64,000 nt of DNA, taken from positions 124,001 through 188,000 of the forward strand of contig NZ_JARXWB010000001.1 in assembly GCF_029892425.1 (NCBI RefSeq), in the 5' to 3' direction. Position numbers and translations under genes: made by a program. This DNA comes from Bradyrhizobium sp. BR13661. GTDB lineage: Bacteria > Pseudomonadota > Alphaproteobacteria > Rhizobiales > Xanthobacteraceae. The first letter of the stretch is position 1; the number at the start of each line of letters is the position of its first letter. Below the pieces are notes generated by a model, which did no database searches, was not told where the DNA came from, and saw only the letters and a program-made list of their open reading frames with translations. Shown one piece after another: positions 17,520 through 27,814 of this stretch.

Positions 17520-18574
17520 GCGATCCCAAGGCCAACCGCATGGTTTCGCCCGAGCGCCGCAGCGACGATGTCGGCGACACCGCGTTGCGCCCGCAATCGC
17601 TGTCCGACTTCGTCGGCCAGCAGCAGGCGCGAAAGAATCTCTCGATCTTCATCGAGGCGGCGCGCAAGCGCGGCGAGGCGCTGGACCACGTGCTGTTCGT
17701 TGGCCCGCCCGGTCTCGGCAAGACCACGCTGGCGCAGATCGTTGCGAAAGAACTCGGCGTCGGCTTTCGCGCAACGTCAGGTCCCGTGATTGCCAAGGCC
17801 GGCGATCTCGCTGCATTGCTGACCAATCTCGAAGAGCGCGACGTGCTCTTCATCGACGAGATCCATCGTCTCAGCCCGGCGGTCGAAGAAGTGCTCTATC
17901 CCGCGATGGAGGATTTTCAACTCGATCTCATCATCGGCGAGGGTCCTGCGGCGCGCTCGGTGAAGATCGAGCTGTCGAAGTTCACGCTCGTCGGCGCCAC
18001 CACGCGCGCCGGCCTGCTGACCAATCCCTTGCGCGATCGTTTCGGCATTCCGGTCCGGCTCAACTTCTATACGATCGAGGAGCTCGAGAGCATCGTCACC
18101 CGCGGTGCGCGCGTGCTCAATGTCGGCATGAGCGCTGATGGCGCCAACGAGATCGCGCGCCGCGCCCGCGGCACGCCGCGCATCGCCGGCCGTCTGCTGC
18201 GGCGGGTGCGCGATTTCGCCTCGGCCGCCGATGCCGACAAGATCGATCGCAAGATCGCCGACCATGCGCTCAGCGCGCTGGAAGTCGATGCCGCCGGCTT
18301 GGATGCCATGGACCGCCGCTACCTCACGACGATTGCAACGAACTATGGTGGCGGTCCGGTCGGCGTGGAGACGATGGCGGCCGCGCTGTCGGAACCGCGC
18401 GATGCGATTGAGGACATCATCGAGCCGTATCTTATCCAGTGCGGCTATCTCCAGCGCACCCCGCGCGGCCGTCTGCTCACCTCCCATGCCTTCCGCCATC
18501 TCGGCATCGCCGAGCCCTCGCGCGATGCGGCGGCACAGTTCGGCCTGTTCGGCACGGAGGAGGGCGACGAGTGA
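17516..18574 (+). CDS. ruvB: Holliday junction ATPase RuvB
   Basis: A 352-residue AAA+ motor. It shows Walker [12 protein letters not shown], Walker [10 protein letters not shown], sensor 1 region [20 protein letters not shown] and the winged-helix end [18 protein letters not shown]. It drives branch migration with RuvA. GTG 17516 overlaps the ruvA stop (GTGA). Confidence 0.97.
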   Translation: MSDPKANRMVSPERRSDDVGDTALRPQSLSDFVGQQQARKNLSIFIEAARKRGEALDHVLFVGPPGLGKTTLAQIVAKELGVGFRATSGPVIAKAGDLAALLTNLEERDVLFIDEIHRLSPAVEEVLYPAMEDFQLDLIIGEGPAARSVKIELSKFTLVGATTRAGLLTNPLRDRFGIPVRLNFYTIEELESIVTRGARVLNVGMSADGANEIARRARGTPRIAGRLLRRVRDFASAADADKIDRKIADHALSALEVDAAGLDAMDRRYLTTIATNYGGGPVGVETMAAALSEPRDAIEDIIEPYLIQCGYLQRTPRGRLLTSHAFRHLGIAEPSRDAAAQFGLFGTEEGDE

Positions 18575-18704
18575 TCTGCGCCATCGTTGATTGTTCTGGC
18601 CGTCATGAAATTTCGGTAATCTCTGTGCAGATGAACTGCACAAGCGCACCCCAATTCCGCTCAATTCAAGCCGCATCACGGAAGCGCATCAGAAGCGGGC
18701 TTCC

Positions 18705-19622
18705 ATGATTTCTCGGCGTCATCTCATCCGTTCCGTTGGCGGCCTGTCCGCGCTCGGTGTCTCGACGGCCGCCTATGGTGTTGGTGTCGAGCCGGAGTTG
18801 CGGCCGCGCGTCACGCGCTATCATCCGACCCCGCCGCAATGGCCCGCTGACCTTCCGCTGAAGATCGCTGTCATCGCCGACATCCACGCCTGCGATCCCT
18901 GGATGTCGCTGGAGCGCATCGAGGCTATCGTCGACCAGGCCAATGCGCTCAAGCCCGACATGATCGCGCTGCTCGGGGATTACGTCGCCGGTCATCGTCA
19001 TGTCACGCGGATCATCCCGGCCGGCGAGTGGGCGAGGGTGCTGACCGGGCTGAAGGCGCCGCTCGGTGTTCATGCTGTGATGGGCAATCACGACTATTGG
19101 GACGACAAGGTCGTGCAGCGTGCAGGGTACGGGCGGACGGTTGCCCATCGGGCCCTGGAGACGGCCGGCATTCCCGTCTACGAGAACGACGTCGTGCGTC
19201 TGGCCAAGGATGGCCGCTCGTTCTGGCTCGCGGGTCTTGGTGATCAGCTCGCCTATGTTCCGGGGCCGCGCTATGGCCACGCGAGGAGCTTTGGTGCCGA
19301 CGATCTCACTGCGACGCTCGCCAAGATCACCGATGACGCGCCGATCATTCTCCTCGCGCATGAGCCCTATATCGCGACGCGCGTGCCCGCCCGGGTCGCG
19401 CTGCAACTGTCCGGTCACACCCATGGTGGCCAGGTTCGTCTGTTCGGTTGGACGCCTGCGCTTCCCCCGCGGCATGGCGTTCCGCTCGTTTATGGCCATC
19501 TGCGGACGAAGTGCGATGTGATCATCTCGGGCGGCCTAGGCTGCAGCATCGTGCCGGTCCGCGTCGGCGTGCCGCCGGAGATCGTCGAGGTGACCTTGGG
19601 GCGCGCGCCGGTGGTGGCGTAA
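18705..19622 (+). CDS. Exported calcineurin-like metallophosphoesterase (YaeI-like)
   Basis: A 305-residue protein with an N-terminal twin-arginine-like signal (ISRRHLIRSVGGLSALG) and the full metal-site set: VIADIHACDPW, LLGDYVAG, VMGNHDYWDD, LAHEPYIA and SGHTHGGQVRLFG. The GHTHGGQ form is typical of the YaeI/YkuE group, which act on phosphodiesters at the membrane, such as lipid A precursors or nucleotides. It stands alone between ruvB and ybgC. Confidence 0.87.
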   Translation: MISRRHLIRSVGGLSALGVSTAAYGVGVEPELRPRVTRYHPTPPQWPADLPLKIAVIADIHACDPWMSLERIEAIVDQANALKPDMIALLGDYVAGHRHVTRIIPAGEWARVLTGLKAPLGVHAVMGNHDYWDDKVVQRAGYGRTVAHRALETAGIPVYENDVVRLAKDGRSFWLAGLGDQLAYVPGPRYGHARSFGADDLTATLAKITDDAPIILLAHEPYIATRVPARVALQLSGHTHGGQVRLFGWTPALPPRHGVPLVYGHLRTKCDVIISGGLGCSIVPVRVGVPPEIVEVTLGRAPVVA

Positions 19623-19686
19623 GCTTGCGCAATGGTCCGTTTTTGCGCAAAACGGACCTGCAGCGACAAGCGAAGAGGCTCGCGAC

Positions 19687-20136
19687 GTGACAGCTCATCT
19701 CGACGGCGAGATCCGCGACGGCCGCCACCACATGCAGGTCCGCGTCTATTACGAGGACACGGATTTTTCCGGCATCGTCTATCACGCCAACTATCTGCGC
19801 TACATGGAGCGGGGGCGCACCAATCATCTGCGGCTGATGGGTGCCGAGCAGCAGGCGCTGTTTGATCAGGTAGAGACCGAAGGCGCCGGCTTCGCCTTCG
19901 TCGTGCGCTCGATGCATCTGGATTTCCTCAAGCCGGCACGGATGGACGATGTGCTCGATGTCGTGACCTGGCCGGTCGCGGTGAAGGGCGCCTCCATCAT
20001 GCTGGCGCAGGAGGTGCGGCGCGGCGAGGACGTGCTGGTCAAGGCCGAGGTGCGCGTCGCCTTCATCAGCGGCGGCCGCGCCCAGCCGATCCCGAAATCG
20101 ATCCGCACGCTGATGAAGGCCGATCTGATTTCCTGA
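19687..20136 (+). CDS. ybgC: Tol-Pal associated acyl-CoA thioesterase YbgC
   Basis: A 149-residue hot-dog thioesterase with VYYEDTDFSGIVYHANYLRY, whose Asp is the family's catalytic residue, then ERGRTNHLRLMG and FVVRSMHLDFLKPARMDD. It probably starts at GTG 19687. In most proteobacteria tolQRAB-pal follow ybgC; here the next gene is an unrelated DUF1348 protein. Confidence 0.93.
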   Translation: MTAHLDGEIRDGRHHMQVRVYYEDTDFSGIVYHANYLRYMERGRTNHLRLMGAEQQALFDQVETEGAGFAFVVRSMHLDFLKPARMDDVLDVVTWPVAVKGASIMLAQEVRRGEDVLVKAEVRVAFISGGRAQPIPKSIRTLMKADLIS

Positions 20137-20229
20137 TCGCCCGATATGTGATCGGTCGATAAGCAATGGCCTCTCGACTCCGCCAGCTGCAGCGATAGAT
20201 TGCGGCCCCAATCAACCGATGAGGCCATC

Positions 20230-20697
20230 ATGTCGCGCCCGCCGCTTCCGCCCTTCACCCGTGAGACCGCCGCGCAGAAGGCGCGCATGGCGGAGGACGC
20301 CTGGAATTCGCGCGATCCGGTGCGCGTCTCGCTCGCCTATACCGAGGACAGCCGCTGGCGCAATCGCTCCGAGGTGTTTCACGGCCGCGAGGCTATCGTC
20401 GCCTTCCTTACCCGCAAATGGGAGAAGGAACATGACTACCGCCTGATCAAGGATCTCTGGGCCTTCGATGAGAACCGCATCGCCGTGCGCTTCCAGTACG
20501 AATGGCACGACGCAAGCGGCCAGTGGTATCGCTCCTACGGCAACGAGCAGTGGGAGTTCGACGAGCACGGTCTGATGCGCAGGCGCGAGGCCTCGATCAA
20601 CGACATCGCGATCGCTGAGAAGGACCGCCGCTTCCACTGGCCGGCCCCGGGCTCGCGGCCCGCGGATGTGCCGGGACTGGGGGCGGAGCCGTTCTGA
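20230..20697 (+). CDS. DUF1348 family, NTF2-like fold protein
   Basis: A 155-residue protein with the SnoaL/NTF2-like pattern: [36 protein letters not shown], then [20 protein letters not shown] and the conserved [19 protein letters not shown]. The family is widespread and its role is unknown. ATG 20230 is preferred because it starts the conserved region; a start at 20200 adds ten non-conserved residues. Confidence 0.85.
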   Translation: MSRPPLPPFTRETAAQKARMAEDAWNSRDPVRVSLAYTEDSRWRNRSEVFHGREAIVAFLTRKWEKEHDYRLIKDLWAFDENRIAVRFQYEWHDASGQWYRSYGNEQWEFDEHGLMRRREASINDIAIAEKDRRFHWPAPGSRPADVPGLGAEPF

Positions 20698-20710
20698 GTA
20701 ACTCTCAACC

Positions 20711-20820
20711 GTCATGGTGAGGAGCCGCGAAGCGGCGTCTCGAACCATGCAGGCCCCGCTGCTGCAGCTGGGCCTTGATCCTTCGAGACGCCCGCCTTTG
20801 GCGGGCCCTCAGGATGAGGA
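20711..20820. repeat. Palindromic repeat, type E
   Basis: Starts GTCATGGTGAGGAGCCGCGA and ends GGCGGGCCCTCAGGATGAGG, with inner CGTCTCGAA and TTCGAGACG arms that pair. Its right end runs into the 3' end of the glutamine amidotransferase gene on the opposite strand and supplies that gene's stop codon. A shorter relative lies at 61662-61704. Confidence 0.75.
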
Positions 20821-21528
20821 GATGGATTTGCGCGCCAGAAACCTTGTAATCGCTCCACCCAGCTTCGCGTTGTCGAGCGGCCGTGCCAGCGAGTCCTTTG
20901 CCGTCGCCACGACATCTTCCGGCGCCTTGCCGTCGCGCAGCTCGCAGCACACTTGCGCAAACTCCACGTCGAACTCCGGGTGCGGCTGCACGGTGAGCGT
21001 CGCGCCGTTGGCGTAGAGCAGGCCGGCATGCGGCGTAAATTCGGACGAGAGGATCGTCAGCGCATCACTGGGCGCCTCGATCACCTGATCCTGATGCGAG
21101 CAGGCGATCGCGACTTCGTTGCCATCGACGACACCGTTCTCCGGCAGCACCTGATAGACGTGCCGGCCGATGCCCCAGCCCTTTTCAGATTTGCGCACGG
21201 TGCCGCCCAGCGCCTGCGCGATCAGCTGATGGCCGAAACATATACCCACCATCGGCGTCTTGTTGGCGTAGGCGGTTCGAACGAATTCTTCCAGCGGCGC
21301 GATCCAGTCGAGGCCGTCATAGACCCCGGCGGCCGCTCCGGTGATCAGCACGGCCTCGAGCTTGCTCGGATCGGGCAGGGTGTCGCCATTCGGAATGCTG
21401 ACGACATCGACGGTGGCCGTCGGGTCCTCGGCGCGGACCATGCGCTCGAACATGTCCGGAAACGAGCCGTGCTGCTCGCGATATTTTGTCGGGACTTGTC
21501 CTGTTTCGATGATGGTGATGCGTGCCAT
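20809..21528 (-). CDS. Class I glutamine amidotransferase-like protein
   Basis: A 239-residue protein of the GMP-synthase-like GATase1 group. The nucleophile elbow is VGICFGHQLIAQALGG, and the catalytic His is in VQPHPEFD. No synthetase domain is attached, so it may act as a gamma-glutamyl hydrolase or pair with an unlinked partner. It lies 11 bp after the LysR gene on the same strand and is likely co-transcribed with it. The final codons (SISSS) lie within a palindromic repeat, so the natural C-terminus may have been replaced. Confidence 0.85.
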   Translation of the reverse strand: MARITIIETGQVPTKYREQHGSFPDMFERMVRAEDPTATVDVVSIPNGDTLPDPSKLEAVLITGAAAGVYDGLDWIAPLEEFVRTAYANKTPMVGICFGHQLIAQALGGTVRKSEKGWGIGRHVYQVLPENGVVDGNEVAIACSHQDQVIEAPSDALTILSSEFTPHAGLLYANGATLTVQPHPEFDVEFAQVCCELRDGKAPEDVVATAKDSLARPLDNAKLGGAITRFLARKSISSS

Positions 21529-21539
21529 GTGTCCTCAGG

Positions 21540-22481
21540 TCAAAGCTTGCGACGCTCAGTCGCTTTTGCCCCATCTTGCTGGTGTGGCGCTGTGCGTTCC
21601 AAGAGCGCACTCTCCTTGCGGATCTCGCCGAGAAAGGCCTTGGCCAGCCGCGACAGCGGCTCCGCTTCCGACCATAGCATGTAGGCGACCGCGTGCGTCG
21701 TTGGCGTAAACGGCCGCACGACGAGGCCGTGGCCGCCATTCTGTCGCGGCGAGAAGGGATCGACCACCGAGGCTCCCACGCCGGCGCTCGCGAGCACGCA
21801 GGCCGTGTTGCAATAGCGCACCTCGACCGTCGGCTGAAACGGCGCGCCTGCACGGGCAAAACTGTCGCGCACGGCTTCGCCAAGTCGGGTGCCGCGCTCG
21901 AGCCCGATAAACGGAAGGCCAGAAAGATCCGCGGCCGAGATCACTGGCTTGTCGGCCAGCGGGTGCTGCGGCGGCAGCACGCAGACCATCTCACCGGTGT
22001 GCACCACCTCATGCGCGATACCGGGGTGATGCGTCAGCCCCAGCGCAAAGCCGAGTTCGGCGACGCGGCTGAGCACGCCCTCGATGATGCCCTCGTAGCG
22101 CCGCACGTCGAAGAATACGCGCGTCTCCGGGCGCTGGCGCAGGAAGCCCGAGAGTGCGGGGGGAATGATGCTGTAGGCGAGCGGCGGCGTTGCCACGATG
22201 GAGAGGTGCCCGGCGCGATTTTCGCGCAGGTCTCGCACGCGGTTCTCAAGCTTGGCGTGCAGCGCGAAGATCGCCTCGCTCTCTTTATAGAGCGCCATCG
22301 CTTCCGCGGTCGGAAACAGCCGGTTGTTGACGCGCTCGAACAGCGCGAAGCCCGCCTGCGCCTCCATCGTCTTCAGCGCGTTGCTGACCGCAGGCTGCGA
22401 CAGCGCCAACTCCTCGGCCGCCGCCACCGTGGTGCGGTGGCGGATGACGGCACGCAGAATCTCAAGCTGGCGCAGGTTCAT
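21540..22481 (-). CDS. LysR-type regulator (hydantoin cluster)
   Basis: A 313-residue regulator with an N-terminal winged helix (NLRQLEILRAVIRHRTTVAA, LSQPAVSNALKTMEAQAGF, LFERVNNRLFPTAEA) and a periplasmic-binding-like effector domain. It diverges from the N-carbamoyl-D-amino-acid hydrolase gene 150 bp away, so it is the likely regulator of that catabolic operon, sensing a carbamoyl or cyclic amide. No clear T-N11-A operator could be chosen. Confidence 0.92.
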   Translation of the reverse strand: MNLRQLEILRAVIRHRTTVAAAEELALSQPAVSNALKTMEAQAGFALFERVNNRLFPTAEAMALYKESEAIFALHAKLENRVRDLRENRAGHLSIVATPPLAYSIIPPALSGFLRQRPETRVFFDVRRYEGIIEGVLSRVAELGFALGLTHHPGIAHEVVHTGEMVCVLPPQHPLADKPVISAADLSGLPFIGLERGTRLGEAVRDSFARAGAPFQPTVEVRYCNTACVLASAGVGASVVDPFSPRQNGGHGLVVRPFTPTTHAVAYMLWSEAEPLSRLAKAFLGEIRKESALLERTAPHQQDGAKATERRKL

Positions 22482-22631
22482 ATCACTGCCTCTTATACTC
22501 TAGGCCAAAACATCATAGCACGATGAATTGCTTTTGCAGCGCCGCTTGCGCCTAATGCTTTCGGATTTGCATGCTGGATCAAAGGGTTCGCCGCCCATTG
22601 AGGCAGCATTGCGCACATATTGGAGGCAGTC

Positions 22632-23588
22632 TTGGTTCGTGTCCTTCGCGCCGCCGCAGCCCAGATGGGGCCGACGCAAAAAGCCGATACGCGCGAGCAT
22701 ACGTTGAAGCGGATGCTCGACATGCTGGAGGAGGCCGCCAGCCGCGGCGTGAGCCTGGTCGTGTTTCCCGAGCTAGCCTTCACCACATTCTTTCCGCGCT
22801 GGCTGCTCGAAGGCGATGCGCTCGATCAGTATTTCGAGCACGGCATGCCGAACCCCGCCGTGGCAAAGCTTTTCGATCGTGCGCGTGAGCTGCGCGTCGG
22901 CTTCTATGTCGGCTATGCCGAGCTGACCCCCGAAGGGCGTCGTTACAATTGCGCCATCCTGGTCGATCGCGACGGCGAGATTCTCGGCCGTTACCGCAAG
23001 GTACATCTGCCGGGTTCGGTCGAGCCGCGCGAGGGCGCACGCTACCAGCAGCTCGAGAAGCGCTATTTCGAATATGGCGATCTCGGCTTTCCCGCCTTCC
23101 GCGCCGGTTCGGCCTGGGCGCATGCGATCATGGGCATGATGATCTGCAACGATCGCCGCTGGCCGGAGTCCTGGCGCGTGCTCGGTCTGCAGGGCGTCGA
23201 ACTCGTCTGCATCGGTTACAATTCGGCGGCCTATGATCCCAATGGTGGCACCACCGAAGATGCCTCCTTGCGTACCTTCCACTCGACGCTGGTGACGCAG
23301 GCCAATGCCTACATGAACGCGACCTGGGCGATCTCGGTCGCCAAGGCCGGCGATGAGGACGGCTCGGGCCTGATCGGCGGCTCCTGCATCGTCGATCCCA
23401 ACGGCCGCATCGTCGCGCAGGCCGCGACGCTGACCGACGAGGTGATCGTCGCCGACATCGATCTCGACCTCTGCCGTCAGGGCAAGGACAAGATGTTCAA
23501 TTTCGCCGCCCACCGCCGGCCCGAGCAATACAGGGTGATCACCGAGCGCGCTGGCGTCATCGAGCCGGCCGTGCTCGACGCGGACTGA
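22632..23588 (+). CDS. N-carbamoyl-D-amino-acid hydrolase
   Basis: A 318-residue nitrilase-superfamily enzyme that removes the carbamoyl group from N-carbamoyl-D-amino acids, giving D-amino acid, CO2 and ammonia. The catalytic triad is clear: Glu47 in VVFPELAFTTFFPRW, Lys123 in GRYRKVHLPG and Cys172 in MMICNDRRWPESW. These match in spacing the triad of Agrobacterium D-carbamoylases. TTG 22632 is preferred because GGAGG stands five bases before it; TTG 22620 is the other option. It is the first gene of a long co-directional cluster through 31448. Confidence 0.93.
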   Translation: MVRVLRAAAAQMGPTQKADTREHTLKRMLDMLEEAASRGVSLVVFPELAFTTFFPRWLLEGDALDQYFEHGMPNPAVAKLFDRARELRVGFYVGYAELTPEGRRYNCAILVDRDGEILGRYRKVHLPGSVEPREGARYQQLEKRYFEYGDLGFPAFRAGSAWAHAIMGMMICNDRRWPESWRVLGLQGVELVCIGYNSAAYDPNGGTTEDASLRTFHSTLVTQANAYMNATWAISVAKAGDEDGSGLIGGSCIVDPNGRIVAQAATLTDEVIVADIDLDLCRQGKDKMFNFAAHRRPEQYRVITERAGVIEPAVLDAD

Positions 23589-23661
23589 CTTTGGCACGGC
23601 GCTGGCAAAGGCTTGGCAAACGAAAAGATTGGTAAAGCACTGGGTTCGCAAAGGAACTGAC

Positions 23662-24489
23662 ATGACACGCCTCTCGCATTTCCTCTCGCTTGCAGCGCTG
23701 GCTTCCGTGACCTCCGTGCAGGCGGCCGAGCTTCCGGCGGAAATCAAGCAGGCGGGCGCGCTGAAGCTCACGGTCAACTCCACCTACGCGCCGATGGAAT
23801 ATCGCGATCCCGCCAGCAATGAGCTGGTCGGACTCGACATCGATCTTGCCAACGAAATCGCCAAGCGGCTCGGCGGCCTCAAGATCGTCTGGAGCGAGAC
23901 GCCATTCGCCGAGCTGATTCCCTCGCTCCAGACCAAGCGCGCCGATTTCATCATCTCCGGCATCTCCGACCGTGCCTCGCGGCGCGAGACCGCTGATTTC
24001 GTCGATTACCTCACGACCGGCCCGCAGTTCTTCGTGATGGCCGAGAGCGAGGCCAAGGCCGCGACCGATCTCTGCGGCAAGAAGGTCGGCACCACCCGCA
24101 GCACCAGCTTCCCGGCCGAGATCGAGAAGTGGAGCAAGCAGAATTGCGAGGGTGCCGGCAAGCCAGCCATTCAGTACGTGCCGGGCGAGAATTCGATCGA
24201 TGTTCGCAACCAGCTCAAGCAGGGCCGCATCGACGCTGCCGTGCAAGGCAGCGAGACGCTGCCTTATGCGCAGACGCAGGAGCCCGGCAAATACCGCGTC
24301 ATCGGTGCGCAGTTGACCATCGGCTATCAGGGCATCATGTTTCGCAAGGATGATGCGGCGCTCCGCGAAGTCGTGACGGAAAAGCTCACTGCGATGATTG
24401 CCGACGGTTCGTACAAGGCCATTCTCGACAAATGGGGCCTGGGCGCCAATGCGGTGACCCAGCCGATGCTGAACGCGGCGCCGCAATGA
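23662..24489 (+). CDS. Amino-acid ABC transporter binding protein 1
   Basis: A 275-residue family-3 solute-binding protein with a signal peptide (TRLSHFLSLAALASVTSVQA). Core segments are LTVNSTYAPMEYRDP, GLDIDLANEIAKRL and QGRIDAAVQGSETLPY, with two Cys (LCGKKVG, KQNCEG) that may form a disulfide. AAAGGAA precedes ATG 23662. Its stop overlaps the permease start (ATGA). It is related to the second binding protein at 26120. Confidence 0.92.
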   Translation: MTRLSHFLSLAALASVTSVQAAELPAEIKQAGALKLTVNSTYAPMEYRDPASNELVGLDIDLANEIAKRLGGLKIVWSETPFAELIPSLQTKRADFIISGISDRASRRETADFVDYLTTGPQFFVMAESEAKAATDLCGKKVGTTRSTSFPAEIEKWSKQNCEGAGKPAIQYVPGENSIDVRNQLKQGRIDAAVQGSETLPYAQTQEPGKYRVIGAQLTIGYQGIMFRKDDAALREVVTEKLTAMIADGSYKAILDKWGLGANAVTQPMLNAAPQ

Positions 24490-25339
24490 GGCCGGCGCCG
24501 GCACTCGCGGAAGGTTTCCCTGACCTGTCGGGGATGCGGATCGCGCGCGAGCCGCACTGGTTTCGCTGGATCAGCGCGGCCCTGATCGTCCTGGTGCTGG
24601 CGGCGATCGCGCGTGCCTTTGCCAACGGCCAGATCGAATGGTCCTATGTCAGCCGTTTCATCACGGCCAAGGTGATCCTCGAAGGCATCGTCAACACCAT
24701 GGTGATGGCGGTGCTGGCGATGGCGCTCGGCATCTTTCTCGGCGTTGTCGTTGCGATCATGCGGCTGTCGCCCAATCCGGTGTTGAAGACGGTCGCGGCC
24801 GGCTACACCTGGCTGTTCCGCGGCACGCCCCTCATCCTGCAATTGCTGCTGTGGTTCAACCTCGCGCTGGTGTTCCCGACCATCGGCATCCCCGGCCTGT
24901 GGAGCGCGCGTGCCGTCGATGTGATGACGCCGTTCCTCGCCGCGCTGCTCGGGCTCGGCATCAACCAGGGCGCCTATACCTCCGAGGTGATGCGCGCCGG
25001 CATGCTGTCGGTCGACATCGGGCAATATGAGGCAGCGCAGGCGATCGGCATGGGGCGGCTGCGCGCGCTGCGCCGGATCATCCTGCCGCAGGCGATGCGC
25101 GTGGTGATCCCGCCGCTCGGCAACGAGTTCATCGGCATGGTGAAGGCGACCTCGCTTGCGAGCGTGATCCAGTATCCGGAAGTGCTGCACAACGCGGAGA
25201 ACATCTATTACGCCAACTCGCGCGTGATCGAGCTCCTGATCGTTGCCGGGCTCTGGTATCTGCTCGTGGTCTCGATCCTGACGCCGCTCCAGATGCTGCT
25301 CGAACGCCGCTTCGCCCGCGGCACAGCGCGGCTCGCGCG

Positions 25340-25343
<4 letters not shown>
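24486..25343 (+). CDS. Amino-acid ABC transporter permease
   Basis: A 285-residue HisM-type permease. A cytoplasmic start is followed by [18 protein letters not shown], a membrane segment, and the family motif with [18 protein letters not shown], which contacts the ATPase. Only one permease gene is present, so the channel is probably a homodimer. It overlaps both neighbours by four bases. Confidence 0.93.
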
Positions 25344-26104
<761 letters not shown>

Positions 26105-26119
26105 AATGGGGGCGAGTTG

Positions 26120-26935
26120 ATGAAGAGAATTCTGGTTGCGGCGGCGCTGTTCGGTGCCATGACCGTTTCGGCCTTGGCGATCGACCTCCCACCGGAGATC
26201 ACTAAGCGCGGCAGCATCAAGATTGCGCTGGTCCCGAACTATCCGCCGATGGAGTTCCGCGATCCCGCCACCAACGCGCTGTCCGGCTTCGACATCGATC
26301 TCGGCGAGGCGCTCGGGCGCAAGCTCGGCGTCAAGATCGAATGGACCGAGACCAGCTTTGCCGAGTTCATGCCGTCGATTTCGACGGGAAGGGTGGATGC
26401 CATCCTGTCCGGCTTCACCGACTATGCGAGCCGGCACGACATTGCCTCCTTCGTCGACTATTTGCGCAGCGGCCCGAAGTTCTTCGTGCAGCAGTCACGT
26501 GCGTCCGAGTTCAAGGACATGGTGGCGCTGTGTGGCAAGAAGGTCGGCGCCAGCCGCCGGACCATGTTCCCGGCAGAGATCGACAAATGGAGCCAGAAGA
26601 ATTGCGCCAGCAATCCGGTCCAATTCGTCGGGACAGACGGCTCGGCGGATGCCCGCACGCAGCTCAGGCAGGGCCGCATCGACGCCGCCGTGCAGGGTAA
26701 CGAGACGCTGCCTTATGTGATGGACCTCGAGCCCGGCACCTACGCGCCGGTCGGTGACCCTTTCGCGACGCAGTTCACGGGTATCGCGCTGCCGGTCAAG
26801 GAAAAGGCGTTGCAACAGGCTGTGGCCGACGCACTCGATGCGCTGATCGCGGATGGCACTTACAAGACCCTGCTTGCCAAGTGGAAACTCACCGACAACG
26901 CAATAGAGAAGGCGACCATCAATGCTGGACAGTAA
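26120..26935 (+). CDS. Amino-acid ABC transporter binding protein 2
   Basis: A 271-residue family-3 solute-binding protein with signal peptide (KRILVAAALFGAMTVSALA). It resembles the first binding protein throughout: YPPMEFRDPATNALSGFDID, LCGKKVGASRRTMFPAEIDK and QGRIDAAVQGNETLPY. ATG 26120 follows GGGGGCGAG; TTG 26117 is adjacent. It probably serves the same permease with a different ligand range. The 3' end overlaps the next gene by 14 bp. Confidence 0.92.
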   Translation: MKRILVAAALFGAMTVSALAIDLPPEITKRGSIKIALVPNYPPMEFRDPATNALSGFDIDLGEALGRKLGVKIEWTETSFAEFMPSISTGRVDAILSGFTDYASRHDIASFVDYLRSGPKFFVQQSRASEFKDMVALCGKKVGASRRTMFPAEIDKWSQKNCASNPVQFVGTDGSADARTQLRQGRIDAAVQGNETLPYVMDLEPGTYAPVGDPFATQFTGIALPVKEKALQQAVADALDALIADGTYKTLLAKWKLTDNAIEKATINAGQ

Positions 26936-27806
26936 AGCGCTCCAGAGCATTCCGCTCACCCCAGCCAACACCGCGGATCCCGCGCCGGACTATCCGTGGC
27001 CAAAGCCGTACAAATCGGCGATGTTCCTCTCCTTCGACGTCGATGCGGAGAGCGCGTGGACCAGCAAGGATGCCGTGCATGCGCAGCGGCTCATCACGAT
27101 GAGCTATGGCGGCTATGAGGCGCGCGTTGGCACGCCGAAGCTTTTGGAGCTGCTTGATCAACTCGATCTCAAGGCGACTTTCTTCGTCACGGGCTGGTCC
27201 GTCGACGCGCATCCGGCGATGGCCGAATCCATTCTCAAGGCCGGCCACGAGATCGGCCATCACGGCTATCATCATCTGCTGCCCGATCCCGGCGATCCCT
27301 GGATTGAGGAGGAGCTGGAGCGCGGTTTCGAGGCGCTGAAGCGACGGCTCGGCGTCAAGCCATCAGGCTATCGGGCTCCTTACGGCGAGTTCACCGAGGA
27401 GCTGCGCGTCGCGCTGGTGCGCCACGGCATCGTCTACACCTCCTCGTTCCGCGACGACGTCAGGCCCTATCGCCATCGCCTCGCCGACGGCAAGCCCGGC
27501 ACGATCGAGCTGCCTGTCACCGCGAGCTATGACGATTGGATGCACGGCCTCTCGGCCCGCTTCAGCCCGCGCTCGATCTTCCCGAGGGAGCATGTGCTCT
27601 CGCTCTGGAAGGACGAGCTGGATGAGGTCCGTGACTGGGGCGCGATGGTGACCACGGTGCTGCATCCGCAATGCAGCGGCCGTCCAATGCGGCTGCGCTT
27701 GCTGCGCGAGTTTCTGACCTACGCAAAGTCGTGCCCTGACGTCTGGATCACCACCGGCGAGAAGATCGCGGACAACTTCCTGCGCCACGAGGCTGCTGAC
27801 CGTTGA
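26922..27806 (+). CDS. NodB-fold (CE4/HpPgdA-like) hydrolase, putative cyclic imide/ureide hydrolase
   Basis: A 294-residue polysaccharide-deacetylase-fold protein with no signal peptide. It shows FLSFDVDAESAW (Asp39/Asp41) and EIGHHGYHH (His113/His117 region), the metal site, then GYRAPYGEFTEE. The DVDAE form, the length and cytoplasmic location resemble the HpPgdA-like subgroup, to which bacterial cyclic-imide hydrolases have been assigned. Because it lies between a transporter and a hydantoin racemase, with N-carbamoyl-D-amino-acid hydrolase upstream and no classical hydantoinase in the block, I infer that it opens a cyclic ureide or imide ring. A PuuE-like allantoinase or true deacetylase role is not excluded. 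Confidence 0.72.
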   Translation: MLDSKALQSIPLTPANTADPAPDYPWPKPYKSAMFLSFDVDAESAWTSKDAVHAQRLITMSYGGYEARVGTPKLLELLDQLDLKATFFVTGWSVDAHPAMAESILKAGHEIGHHGYHHLLPDPGDPWIEEELERGFEALKRRLGVKPSGYRAPYGEFTEELRVALVRHGIVYTSSFRDDVRPYRHRLADGKPGTIELPVTASYDDWMHGLSARFSPRSIFPREHVLSLWKDELDEVRDWGAMVTTVLHPQCSGRPMRLRLLREFLTYAKSCPDVWITTGEKIADNFLRHEAADR

Positions 27807-27814
27807 GCGATGCT

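Noticed and set aside
22500..22530. Short inverted repeat CATC-N7-GATG before the carbamoylase gene as a LysR operator
   Set aside because: Four-base arms are expected by chance and no second site supports it.
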